Assembly (NCBI GenBank): GCA_019638515.1 | Contig: JAHBTS010000001.1 | Location: forward strand, 62,001-126,000 | DNA length: 64,000 bases | Reading direction: 5' to 3' | DNA from: Chitinophagales bacterium | Lineage (GTDB): Bacteria; Bacteroidota; Bacteroidia; Chitinophagales; LD1 | Shown here: positions 16,572 through 25,075 of the stretch, one piece after another | Numbering within the stretch: the stretch's first letter is position 1 | Layout of the letters: each line of letters opens with the position of its first letter | The notes under the pieces: generated by a model | The model's input: only the letters and a program-made list of their open reading frames with translations | What the model was told of the DNA's origin: nothing | Database searches by the model: none | Position numbers and translations under genes: made by a program

Positions 16572-19445
16572 ATGGCAAAAGCCGCAGTTGTAAAACAAGA
16601 ATCTTTCTTTGCAAGAAACGGGTTGCTTGTAGCAATTCTTTCGATAGTGTTTTTTGTGTTTGCCAATACATTGGTAAACGATTATTGCATGGACGATGAA
16701 ATTGTTACTAATAATCATCCGCTTACATCGCAAGGTATTTCTGCTATTCCTGAAATTTTAAAATCGCCTTATTTTAAGGCAGATGTGTATTCTTATGAGT
16801 ATCGCCCAATAGTACATATTTCGTTTGCTTTGGAACATCAGTTTTTGGGTGAAAGTGCAGGCATGAGCCACTTTGTGAATTTGATACTTTACATGGTGTT
16901 GGTGTTGGTGGTTTTTGCACTTTTAAGAGAACTCTTTCCATCGGTGAATGAAAAGATATTGGCCGTTGTTACCTTGTTGTTTGCATTGCATCCCACGCAT
17001 ACAGAAGTGGTGGCGAGTATTAAAAATAGGGATGAAATATTGGCGCTGCTGTTTACTTTTTTGGCATTTGGGGAGGCTATAAAATTTTCGGTAACCAATC
17101 AGTGGTGGCGGATATTTACGGTGCTTATTTGTTTTAATTTGGCAATGGGAAGTAAGGTAACAATATTGCCTTTTGCATTGGCAATTCCACTTTCTATAAG
17201 CATACTGTTGCAGCCTAAACAAGTGCTAAAAGTTATGGCTCTTGCCATATTGTTGCCATTGTTTGCTTCGTTTTGGATAGAAACGTTTTCGTTTATACAG
17301 CAATTGGTTTTGGTTGCTGCTTGTGTGTTGGTTGCTGCTATTCCTCACGCAGCCGCTTTTTGGAAGCAGGGTAAAGATTTTATGGCTTATTTGAGTGCCT
17401 CGTTTAGAGGTTATAGTGCAGGTGTGGGCGAAGTTGCAATAGAAGAAAATGCGGGATATTTTGTTGGTAGTCCGGTTCGGTTTCTTAAAATATTATGGCA
17501 ATATAAATGGTGGATGCTACTGTTTGTATTGCTCAATGGAGGTGTGTTTTTACTTGGTGCACCGTGGTGGAGTTGGTTGTTGTTGATGGTAGGTATAGTG
17601 CTTGTTTTCAAGTATTCAAAGTCATTAGAGTTTAGAAAATTACTACTGCTGTGTTTTATTGTGCTGCAGTACGAAGTGTATTTACTTATATTTAACAACG
17701 ATCCTTCGTTTTCATTTTTTGCAGGATTGATATTTTGTGGAATAGCATGGCGGCTAAAACTTATTCACCCAATATTTTTTGTGGTGTATTTGATTCCAAC
17801 TATTGTGGTGCCTCCACAAGAAGTAATAATTCCTCCATACGCATTTGCTATATTTTGTGTGCCTATATTTTGGTTTCATAGTTCCAAGAAGTATCAAAGA
17901 ATTATTGCTTATGTGTTAGGCTTTGTTTTTGTTGGAATGATTGCATCTTCCTTTTTTGGCAATGGTATTGTATATGTGTTGGGAAGAATTTTCATGTTGT
18001 TGCTGTTGGCATCAGTAGTTTTTTACGACTGGACTTTGAAGAGGTTTTCACAAGAAAAATTTTTGCTGTTTTTTTTACTTATTACAACCATTGCGGTTCA
18101 GTTAGATTTTTTAGAAACTAAATATTCTCATGCTTACCAATTGAAGTATGCTAAGGCAATACACACTACGGTAAATACAATTGAAACAGCTTCTCCTCCC
18201 AAGATTGTTCCAACGGCTTCGTACCGCCCGGTGTTGTTTGCCGAGTTTCCTATTGCTGAATTTCCACAGCCGATAGAAAAGAAAACAGCCTTAGCTGCCA
18301 CGGCACTTTTAAAGTATTTAAAACTTACAGTAATGCCATACCCATTGGCTTTTTATTATGGATATAGAGAAATTGAAGTGTTGCCATTGAGTAGTTTTAC
18401 AGTAATACTGTCGGTACTGTTGCATTTACTTTTGGTAGCTGCTGCCGTTTACTTTTTTAAGCGCAATATCTTTATTGCTTTTGGTATTGGTTTTTATTTA
18501 GTTGTTATTTCTCCGTTTTCAACGTTTTTTTATCCTATTCCGGGAGTAATTGCCGATAGATATTTGTTTGCTCCTACATTGGGTTTTGCATTGGTGGTGG
18601 TAGGAGTTTTGAGCCATTTTTTCAAAATAGATATTCATGCAAGGACCTTAACTAAGGCAAAGTTGCCATCGGCCGTAAAGATTATTCTGGCAGTTGTTTT
18701 AATGTGTTATGGCGGTTTGTCTATTGCCCGTAATGCCGATTGGAAAAACAGGCTTACGCTCTTTAGAAATGATATTCAGCATGTTGAAAATTCGGCACAG
18801 GCGCACAATTTGTTGGCATTTCATTTAACAATGGAAGCCCAAAAGGTTGCAATGGTTCCGGAGCGTATGGCTATGTTGGAAGAGGCTGTATTGCATTTTA
18901 AGAGGGCAACTGAAATTTGGCCCGGTTTTATGAATGCCACTTACGATTTGGGAAGAGACCTAGAGCAACTTGGCAGGTGGCGCGAAGCTGTGGATGCTTA
19001 CCACCGAACTTTTAAAATAGATACCTCCTTTAGCGATGCCATATTTAGAGCCGGTATTATGTATGAAAACTTGTCTAATGCAGATTCTGCAGCAATTTGC
19101 TATGAGTATGTGGTAAAGGTAAATCCGGGAAATGCGCAGGCATTTAATAACCTTAGTTTCCTATATTTTAAAAAGCAGCAATACCAAAAAGCAATAGATG
19201 TATGTAAGCAGGCATTTGCTTTTAATTCGCAAAATAGCGACCCGTTGGTGAATATCGGGAAAACGTTTATGAATATGAGCCAAACCGATAGTGCTGTTTA
19301 TTATTTTGAAAAGGCATATCAGTTCCGCAAATCCGATGTTGGGTTGGTGCAAATGCTACATCAGTTGTGGCGCGAAAAGAGCGCTAATCCGGAAAAGGAA
19401 TTGTATTACTACAATGAGTTAAAGAAGATGGGCGCAATTAGGTAA
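16572..19445 (+). CDS. TMTC-like polytopic protein with C-terminal TPRs
   Basis: 957 residues: about 12-15 membrane segments (20-740) followed by a TPR solenoid (about 755-945). The N-terminus resembles GT-C glycosyltransferases of the TMTC/O-mannosyltransferase kind: an acidic pair after the first helix (CMDDEIVTNNHP, 40-50), a PIVHISFALEH loop, and HPTHTEVVASIKNRDE. Lipid-linked sugar is the expected donor and the TPR part would bind a protein partner. It ends three bases before the convergent glycosyltransferase gene, so surface glycan or glycoprotein synthesis is a plausible common theme. Not characterised; the glycosyltransferase role is inferred. Confidence 0.75.
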   Translation: MAKAAVVKQESFFARNGLLVAILSIVFFVFANTLVNDYCMDDEIVTNNHPLTSQGISAIPEILKSPYFKADVYSYEYRPIVHISFALEHQFLGESAGMSHFVNLILYMVLVLVVFALLRELFPSVNEKILAVVTLLFALHPTHTEVVASIKNRDEILALLFTFLAFGEAIKFSVTNQWWRIFTVLICFNLAMGSKVTILPFALAIPLSISILLQPKQVLKVMALAILLPLFASFWIETFSFIQQLVLVAACVLVAAIPHAAAFWKQGKDFMAYLSASFRGYSAGVGEVAIEENAGYFVGSPVRFLKILWQYKWWMLLFVLLNGGVFLLGAPWWSWLLLMVGIVLVFKYSKSLEFRKLLLLCFIVLQYEVYLLIFNNDPSFSFFAGLIFCGIAWRLKLIHPIFFVVYLIPTIVVPPQEVIIPPYAFAIFCVPIFWFHSSKKYQRIIAYVLGFVFVGMIASSFFGNGIVYVLGRIFMLLLLASVVFYDWTLKRFSQEKFLLFFLLITTIAVQLDFLETKYSHAYQLKYAKAIHTTVNTIETASPPKIVPTASYRPVLFAEFPIAEFPQPIEKKTALAATALLKYLKLTVMPYPLAFYYGYREIEVLPLSSFTVILSVLLHLLLVAAAVYFFKRNIFIAFGIGFYLVVISPFSTFFYPIPGVIADRYLFAPTLGFALVVVGVLSHFFKIDIHARTLTKAKLPSAVKIILAVVLMCYGGLSIARNADWKNRLTLFRNDIQHVENSAQAHNLLAFHLTMEAQKVAMVPERMAMLEEAVLHFKRATEIWPGFMNATYDLGRDLEQLGRWREAVDAYHRTFKIDTSFSDAIFRAGIMYENLSNADSAAICYEYVVKVNPGNAQAFNNLSFLYFKKQQYQKAIDVCKQAFAFNSQNSDPLVNIGKTFMNMSQTDSAVYYFEKAYQFRKSDVGLVQMLHQLWREKSANPEKELYYYNELKKMGAIR

Positions 19446-19448
19446 AAG

Positions 19449-20579
19449 TTAAGGCCAAAGTACGTTGCAAATCTTTAGAGCATTTGCATTGTTTGAGAAT
19501 CCGTTTTGTAGTACTTGTTCTCTCACCAGTTTATCATTTTCGGTAAAATCTCTTTGGAAAAGTTCTTCAATTGTTTCTATAATTTTTTCTGCATTTTCTT
19601 CTAAAATACAAAGTTCTTCTAGACCGGTATTTTTAATCATAGGCTCGTTTACAATGCAAAATCTTCCTTTGTATAGGGAGTTGAGCAACTTTAATTTTAT
19701 ACCTGTATTTTGAAAGGTAGGAAGCAGATTTATATGCGCATTGCTCACCAAACTGCTCATGGTTTCAAATGAAGGATTGTAAACTAGCGTTACATTGGGT
19801 TGGTTATTTATTTCCTTGCGTAATGAGTTTAATGGATCTTTGCCTGCAATAATAAATTCGCGTTTGGAGTGTGCGGCTATTTTCTTTAAAACATACAGGG
19901 CGGCCTGATTATTTTCTACCACACTTAAATTGCCGTGATACAGCACATAATCGCCCTTTCCGGTTTTGGATGTTACGGTTTCGTTGGAGTGAAATGCGGG
20001 CAAGTAGTGTATGTTTTTTTCGTATTTAGAAAAGTATTCAAAGTCGTTTTTGCTGATTGTAAAAACATGGTTGGCGTGTTGTAATTCTTCTTCAAATTTT
20101 TTCAGTTTTTGACTTTCGTATTTAAAGTAAAATTTCAGCAAATAATTGCGCTCTTGTTCGCCTAAACTTTTGTAGTAATCCCACTCTACATTGTGCATGC
20201 GCACTGCTTTTGTTTTTTCGCGCACTGCTTTGTGCGAAAGGTAAAAGCAAGTGTGTAGCCCTTCAAATAAAATGGGATGTTCATCGGCAGAAATATTGGC
20301 AAGCAATTCTCCCGATTTGCGAGAGCCAACTATATAAGGCACACTTTGGTAAATTGCTTGGTAGAATTTTTTACGCTCGTAGTAACTTACCGAAGCACAA
20401 ATGGCTTCTAATTCTTTGGATTCTTCTCTGCCGTAATGGAAACAATGTAAATGTACCTGAACGCCTAATGCATGTAGCGCTTTTATTTTGTAGAAAACAT
20501 CAATTACTCCGCCATAATCCGGAGGGTACGGAACGTTAAATGAAACAATATGTAGATGTTTACCGGAAAAGTTGTTCAT
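19449..20579 (-). CDS. GT4-like glycosyltransferase
   Basis: 376-residue GT-B fold glycosyltransferase. The N-terminal domain opens with VSFNVPYPPDYGGVIDVFYK, typical of GT4 enzymes where the Gly-Gly loop contacts the donor phosphate. The C-terminal domain has VLYHGNLSVVENN, FIIAGKDP and the later donor-binding region NAHINLLPTFQNTGIKLKLLNSL, where the usual EX7E is replaced by a GIKLK loop, a common variant. It overlaps the upstream glycosyltransferase gene by 20 nt, so the pair is translated together. Sugar and acceptor unknown. Confidence 0.82.
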   Translation of the reverse strand: MNNFSGKHLHIVSFNVPYPPDYGGVIDVFYKIKALHALGVQVHLHCFHYGREESKELEAICASVSYYERKKFYQAIYQSVPYIVGSRKSGELLANISADEHPILFEGLHTCFYLSHKAVREKTKAVRMHNVEWDYYKSLGEQERNYLLKFYFKYESQKLKKFEEELQHANHVFTISKNDFEYFSKYEKNIHYLPAFHSNETVTSKTGKGDYVLYHGNLSVVENNQAALYVLKKIAAHSKREFIIAGKDPLNSLRKEINNQPNVTLVYNPSFETMSSLVSNAHINLLPTFQNTGIKLKLLNSLYKGRFCIVNEPMIKNTGLEELCILEENAEKIIETIEELFQRDFTENDKLVREQVLQNGFSNNANALKICNVLWP

Positions 20580-21645
20580 AATACTGTTTAAGTTGTAGGC
20601 TTTCGTTTTGCCAGTTTAATACTTGTTTTGCTTTGGCGCAATTATTGGTTAAGGTGTTGTAAAGCGCTTCGTTTAAGAGTAAACGATTAAATGCTTTGCT
20701 TATTTCCTCTGCAGAAATTTCTTCTATTTCTAATGCAAATTGAAACGATTGGTTTAGTAGTTTCATTTCCGGGAAAGCACTTATTACTTGTGGAATTTCG
20801 GCATGTATGTAGTCGAAAGTTTTATTGCTCAAAGAATAGTAGTAGCTTAATCCTTGTGCTTCGAGTACATTAAAGCCGGCTAGTGCCTGTTTGGTTTTTT
20901 GCAGTAATGCTTCGGGAGTAAGTTTTCCTAAAAAATGCACCTTGTTTTCTAAGTGAAGTTCTCTTACCTGCCGTTTAAGCGCAGGGGCTATATCGCCATC
21001 GCCTGCCAACCACAATTGGGCATCAATATTTTGCATGGCAAGTAGCAAAAATTCTAAGCCTCTGCCTTGGTTTAAAGCACCTTGGTAAATAATTGCTCGC
21101 TCTTTTTGCGCGGGTGTAAACTCCTGCAAAAGTGGCACGTTGCGAATAGTAAAAACCGACTTGTCATATTTTTTAGTAAAGATAGATGCAATGCTTTCGG
21201 AAACGGTGTAGGTCAGATTTGTTTTAGGAATAAAGAATGATTCGAGTATCTCCCAAATTTTTTTGGTGAGCGGGCGGTTTATCACTTCGGGAACTTCTGT
21301 AAAAAGCTCGTGTGCATCGTACACCAATTTGGTGCCTTTCAATTTTGCTGCCATGAGCGAAGCGGCAGCAGTATCTAAGTCTATAGCATTGATGGCATCA
21401 ACTTTTTCTTTGAGCAGGAAGCAGAAAAGTCGGAGATTAAATTCTATATAAAACAATTTCCCTTTGTTGAAAATGCAGCGGATACGATGCTGCCGAAAAG
21501 CTCTATTTACTAAAGGAATAGAAGCCGGCAATTCTCTTCCGCACAATACTACTTCATAACCAAAAGAAGTTAGGCTGTTGCAGATTCTTATCATTCGCTG
21601 GTCGAATGAAAGGTCGTTGGTAAGACAGCATATTATTCGCTTCAT
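20560..21645 (-). CDS. GT4-like glycosyltransferase
   Basis: 361-residue cytoplasmic GT-B glycosyltransferase. It opens with CCLTNDLSFDQRMIRICNSL; YDAHELFTEVPEV near 114-126 and IYQGALNQGRGLEFLL in the C-terminal Rossmann domain are typical of this subgroup. WLAGDGDIAPAL and the SLSNKTFDYIHAEIPQV donor site follow. First gene of a two-gene unit with the overlapping downstream glycosyltransferase. A surface polysaccharide or glycolipid product is likely; sugar specificity unknown. Confidence 0.85.
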   Translation of the reverse strand: MKRIICCLTNDLSFDQRMIRICNSLTSFGYEVVLCGRELPASIPLVNRAFRQHRIRCIFNKGKLFYIEFNLRLFCFLLKEKVDAINAIDLDTAAASLMAAKLKGTKLVYDAHELFTEVPEVINRPLTKKIWEILESFFIPKTNLTYTVSESIASIFTKKYDKSVFTIRNVPLLQEFTPAQKERAIIYQGALNQGRGLEFLLLAMQNIDAQLWLAGDGDIAPALKRQVRELHLENKVHFLGKLTPEALLQKTKQALAGFNVLEAQGLSYYYSLSNKTFDYIHAEIPQVISAFPEMKLLNQSFQFALEIEEISAEEISKAFNRLLLNEALYNTLTNNCAKAKQVLNWQNESLQLKQYYEQLFR

Positions 21646-21690
21646 AACTGCTTTGGCAGGGAAAAAAGAGTATAAGAGTTTAATACCATG

Positions 21691-22410
21691 TTAAGCAGCC
21701 ACTTCATTTCCAAATTTTGAAAATCCTTTGGCTATAAAGTATTGTCCGCTAATATACAGAACCATAATAAGCACACCTGCAAATGCTACCGGAAAAACAA
21801 ACTTGTTGATAGCAATAATGCTATCGGAAATCATAAACAGTAAGGCTCCAATAAAAGTGTTTGCAAATACTTTTTTGGGTACGTTGCTAAAATTATTCAT
21901 GGCAGAAAGTACCATAATCGCAATGGTAAGCGAATATACCACTACAGGTATTTTCATTTCGCTGGGAACATTTGGGAAAATCCAAACAATAAGTATCGAA
22001 AAATATAATAGTAAAGGTATTGCCACCCATGGAAATCTTTTGAGGAAACCAATTTTGTTGCCCGATATTTTTGCGAATGCAACAATGTATAGAATGTGCG
22101 TTATTAAAAACCCTACTAAGCCCGCTAAAAAGAAATTTTCGTTTTTAAAAACAAACATAAGAGCCACATCGCCCACCCACGAAAAGAAGAAGGCAACTAT
22201 AAGCAAATTTCTAAGGTTAAATAGTTTAGAAGTTGAACTTACAAAGAGAGCTATTAGTACCGGCATTAGCAATGGTTTGGTAGTAAACCGCAACAGTTGG
22301 TAGTTGATGCTGGCTTCTCCTCCGGTTAGTACTTCGGCACCATTAAAAAACTCGGCCGTAATTTCTAATAGCGCAATTATGGCATATACCACAGTAAGAG
22401 CATTGTTCAT
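21691..22410 (-). CDS. YhhN/TMEM86-type lysoplasmalogenase
   Basis: 239-residue integral membrane protein with about eight helices. The YhhN family signatures are present in order: TTKPLLMPVL (44-53), FFSWVGDVAL (75-84), GFLITHILY (98-106), GALLFMISDSIIA (about 188-200) and YISGQYFIAKG near the C-terminus. The paired Asp residues in SWVGD and MISDS are the presumed catalytic residues. Animal TMEM86 proteins hydrolyse the vinyl-ether bond of lysoplasmalogen; in bacteria the substrate may be another ether lipid. A terminator upstream separates it from sodA. Confidence 0.88.
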   Translation of the reverse strand: MNNALTVVYAIIALLEITAEFFNGAEVLTGGEASINYQLLRFTTKPLLMPVLIALFVSSTSKLFNLRNLLIVAFFFSWVGDVALMFVFKNENFFLAGLVGFLITHILYIVAFAKISGNKIGFLKRFPWVAIPLLLYFSILIVWIFPNVPSEMKIPVVVYSLTIAIMVLSAMNNFSNVPKKVFANTFIGALLFMISDSIIAINKFVFPVAFAGVLIMVLYISGQYFIAKGFSKFGNEVAA

Positions 22411-22429
22411 TTTTGGTAAATTTTATGAA

Positions 22430-22437
22430 CGAATGTA
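22430..22437 (-). promoter_or_regulatory. -7 promoter element of the YhhN-like gene
   Basis: TACATTCG on the minus strand, 19 nt before ATG 22410; matches TAnnTTYG. Confidence 0.45.
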
Positions 22438-22464
22438 AGTTTCATTTTAGGATATTACATAAAA

Positions 22465-22500
22465 ACAAAATGCCGCAGGAAATTTCTTGCGGCATTTTGT
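22465..22500 (-). terminator. intrinsic terminator of sodA
   Basis: Long hairpin: 13 perfect base pairs (22465-22477 with 22488-22500) that can extend through a G-U pair inward to a tiny loop, with a T-rich tract on the minus strand. It follows the sodA stop by 15 bases. Confidence 0.85.
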
Positions 22501-22515
22501 AAAAACAGCGTTTTA

Positions 22516-23133
22516 CTATTTGCTGGCTTCTTCAAAACGCTTACCTACTTCAGTCCAATTTACTACACTGTAAAATGCCGAAACATAATCTGGTCTGCGG
22601 TTTTGATAGTTTAAGTAATAAGCGTGTTCCCATACATCTAATGCTAAAATGGGAGTACCGCCTTTGCCTTTTGCTTCAGGAATATCCATTAATGGATTGT
22701 CTTGATTGGCGGTAGAAAACACCTCTAAGCCGCTCGGAGTTACTGTAAGCCAAGCCCAACCGGAACCAAAGCGTGTTGCAGCAGCTTTGCTGAATTCTTC
22801 TTTAAACTTATCGAACGAACCAAATTTAGCTTGTAAAGCATCTGCCAATTTTCCGGTAGGTGTGCCACCGGCATTGGGAGCCATAATGTTCCAAAAAAGC
22901 GAGTGGTTAAAATGCCCGCCACCATTGTTGCGCACAGCAGGTGAAAGTTTAGAAACATTAGCCATAATTTCTTCCAGAGATTTGTTTTCCCACTCTGTGC
23001 CTTGTATGGCTGCATTTAAGTTGGTTACATACGCATTGTGGTGCTTGGTATGGTGTATTTCCATAGTGCGCGCATCCAAATATGGTTCTAATGCATTGTA
23101 AGCATAAGGTAATGCCGGTAATGTAAATGACAT
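22516..23133 (-). CDS. sodA: superoxide dismutase, Mn/Fe family
   Basis: 205-residue cytoplasmic dismutase converting superoxide to hydrogen peroxide and oxygen. The metal ligands are His27 (EIHHTKHH), His77 (HFNHSLFW), Asp166 and His170 (LDVWEHAYY). Gly72 in GGGHFNH together with Gln144 in TANQD is the arrangement of manganese or cambialistic enzymes, as opposed to the Gln near the second His of iron enzymes, so Mn use is likely. No signal peptide. It is single and terminated by the hairpin at 22465-22500. Confidence 0.95.
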   Translation of the reverse strand: MSFTLPALPYAYNALEPYLDARTMEIHHTKHHNAYVTNLNAAIQGTEWENKSLEEIMANVSKLSPAVRNNGGGHFNHSLFWNIMAPNAGGTPTGKLADALQAKFGSFDKFKEEFSKAAATRFGSGWAWLTVTPSGLEVFSTANQDNPLMDIPEAKGKGGTPILALDVWEHAYYLNYQNRRPDYVSAFYSVVNWTEVGKRFEEASK

Positions 23134-23353
23134 GGTAATTTAATTTTAGATGAAACAATATGGCAAGTATAATGAATCATACATAAACATTGTTCCAATT
23201 GCATACGCGCAAATTTGTATTTAAGAATTGGTAACATTCCGTTGAAATTTATGGGTGGTTATACTTAAAACGACTGTGGGAATAGGTTTTTGGGTAGTAG
23301 GTTGGTTTTCAACAAACGTGTAAACAAAATGTATGCAAGCCCGCTCCAATGCT

Positions 23354-23361
23354 TACTTTTG
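23354..23361 (+). promoter_or_regulatory. -7 promoter element of the transketolase gene
   Basis: TACTTTTG, 16 nt before ATG 23378. It lies inside an upstream in-frame extension beginning at 23333 and supports the shorter protein. Confidence 0.5.
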
Positions 23362-23377
23362 CGGCAAAAGAAAGCCA

Positions 23378-24223
23378 ATGGCAAACGTTGAGGAATTACA
23401 GAAAATATGCTCGCAAGTTCGCAGAGATATTTTAAGGATGGTACACGCACCACAAAGCGGGCATCCGGGCGGCTCTTTGGGTTGTACAGAATTTTTGGTG
23501 GCATTATATTTTCATGCCATGAAGCACCATCCTTCATTCAATGAAGCTGCCGAAGGTGAAGATGTTTTCTTTCTTTCAAACGGACATATTTCTCCGGTTT
23601 GGTATAGTGTATTGGCACGAAGCGGTTATTTCTCGGTGGCAGAATTATCAACCTTTCGCAAGTTAAATTCGCGTTTGCAGGGGCATCCAACCACGCACGA
23701 GCATTTGCCGGGCATTCGCATGGCATCGGGCTCTTTGGGGCAAGGTTTAAGTGTGGCTATTGGCGCAGCCCTCACCAAAAAATTAAATAGCGACTCAAGC
23801 ACTGTGTACACACTGCATGGCGATGGCGAAATTCAAGAAGGGCAAATCTGGGAAGCGCTCATGTTTGCAGCGCACAATAAAGTAGATAACTTAATTGCTA
23901 CCATAGATTTTAATGGACAGCAAATAGACGGCACCACCGAAAAAGTACTCTCTTTAGGCAATTTAGAAGCCAAACTCGCTGCCTTTGGTTGGCAAGTACT
24001 TTGGCTCGAAAATGGAAACGATATGGCTCAAGTATTGCAAACGCTAGCCACTGCCAAAGCGGCTACCGGAAATGGAAAACCCATTGCCATTATCATGAAA
24101 ACAGCTATGGGAGCAGGCGTAGATTTTATGCTCAACGACCATAAGTGGCATGGAGTAGCTCCTAATAACGACCAATTGGCAAAAGCATTAGCACAGTTAG
24201 AAGAAACATTGGGCGATTATTAG
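23378..24223 (+). CDS. transketolase, N-terminal (TPP-binding) subunit
   Basis: 281 residues corresponding to the N-terminal third of transketolase, as found in the split two-subunit form. It carries the substrate His region APQSGHPGGSLG, GHISPVWY, GSLGQGLSVA and the TPP/metal motif HGDGEIQEGQIWEA followed by DFNGQQIDG. It should catalyse two-carbon ketol transfer in the pentose phosphate pathway only together with a C-terminal subunit. That partner is normally the next gene, but here an OmpR-type regulator follows. Start ATG 23378 was chosen over 23333 because of the promoter box. Confidence 0.9.
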   Translation: MANVEELQKICSQVRRDILRMVHAPQSGHPGGSLGCTEFLVALYFHAMKHHPSFNEAAEGEDVFFLSNGHISPVWYSVLARSGYFSVAELSTFRKLNSRLQGHPTTHEHLPGIRMASGSLGQGLSVAIGAALTKKLNSDSSTVYTLHGDGEIQEGQIWEALMFAAHNKVDNLIATIDFNGQQIDGTTEKVLSLGNLEAKLAAFGWQVLWLENGNDMAQVLQTLATAKAATGNGKPIAIIMKTAMGAGVDFMLNDHKWHGVAPNNDQLAKALAQLEETLGDY

Positions 24224-24330
24224 ATTGTCAGTATTAACAGAAATATTCAAATCTTAACAAATGCTAATTGGGCAATAAAAGAGGCAACCCAACGTACTTT
24301 TATATTGTCAAATTAACAAAATGAATATTT

Positions 24331-25023
24331 ATGGCTAACAAGAAAAAAATTCTGCTCGTTGAAGACGACCTGAACCTCGGAAACTTGCTTCAGGATTCTT
24401 TAGAAATCAAAAACTACGAAGTTACGCTTAAGCGCAATGGCGAAGACGGTTTAAACGAATTTAAAGCCGGAAGATACGATATGTGTATCTTCGATGTAAT
24501 GATGCCTAAAAAGGATGGGTTTACACTCGCTAAAGATGTGCGCAGGCTCAATTCGCATGTGCCCATTATTTTTCTTACCGCAAAAAATTTGAAAGAAGAT
24601 ACCATCGAAGGCTTAAAAATTGGTGCCGATGACTACCTCACCAAGCCCTTTAGCATGGAAGAGTTGATTTTGCGCATGGAAAACATCTTTAAGCGCTTGC
24701 CAATGGCAGAAGTAATAGACCAAGATGAATTTAAAATCGGAAACTTCGACTTTAATAATGCCACCCGCACTTTAAAGATTGAAGACCAAGTTTTAAAGCT
24801 AACCACCAAAGAATCTGAACTGCTAAAAATGTTGGCAGCCAACCTCGATCGTGTTTTAGAACGCGATATAGCACTCAACACCGTGTGGGGAACCGATTCT
24901 TACTTTGCCGGAAGAAGTATGGATGTGTACATTGCCAAACTTCGCAAATACTTAAAAGCCGATTCAAACGTTGAAATACTCAATATTCACGGAACAGGCT
25001 TTAAGCTGTTAGTGAAAAAGTAA
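24331..25023 (+). CDS. OmpR-family response regulator
   Basis: 230 residues: a receiver domain (about 5-120) with the acidic pair VEDD, phospho-acceptor Asp in CIFDVMMPKKDG, FLTAKN and Lys in YLTKPFS, then a winged-helix DNA-binding domain (130-230) ending in MDVYIAKLRKYL and HGTGFKLL. It belongs to the RprY-like Bacteroidota group. No histidine kinase is adjacent. It is followed after 52 nt by porX in the same orientation, and co-transcription is likely. The target genes are unknown. Confidence 0.9.
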   Translation: MANKKKILLVEDDLNLGNLLQDSLEIKNYEVTLKRNGEDGLNEFKAGRYDMCIFDVMMPKKDGFTLAKDVRRLNSHVPIIFLTAKNLKEDTIEGLKIGADDYLTKPFSMEELILRMENIFKRLPMAEVIDQDEFKIGNFDFNNATRTLKIEDQVLKLTTKESELLKMLAANLDRVLERDIALNTVWGTDSYFAGRSMDVYIAKLRKYLKADSNVEILNIHGTGFKLLVKK

Positions 25024-25075
25024 GCAAACGCTTACGCAGGTTTTCATTCTTAACTTCTGTAATTCAAAAAGCTAT

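Noticed and set aside
16451..16666. 72-codon 5' extension of the PafA gene
   Set aside because: It lacks a signal peptide at its start and would bury the clear one beginning at ATG 16450; it also crosses the divergent promoter region.
21728..22303. Long open frame antisense to the lysoplasmalogenase gene
   Set aside because: The minus-strand frame has all YhhN motifs; the plus-strand frame has no recognisable features.
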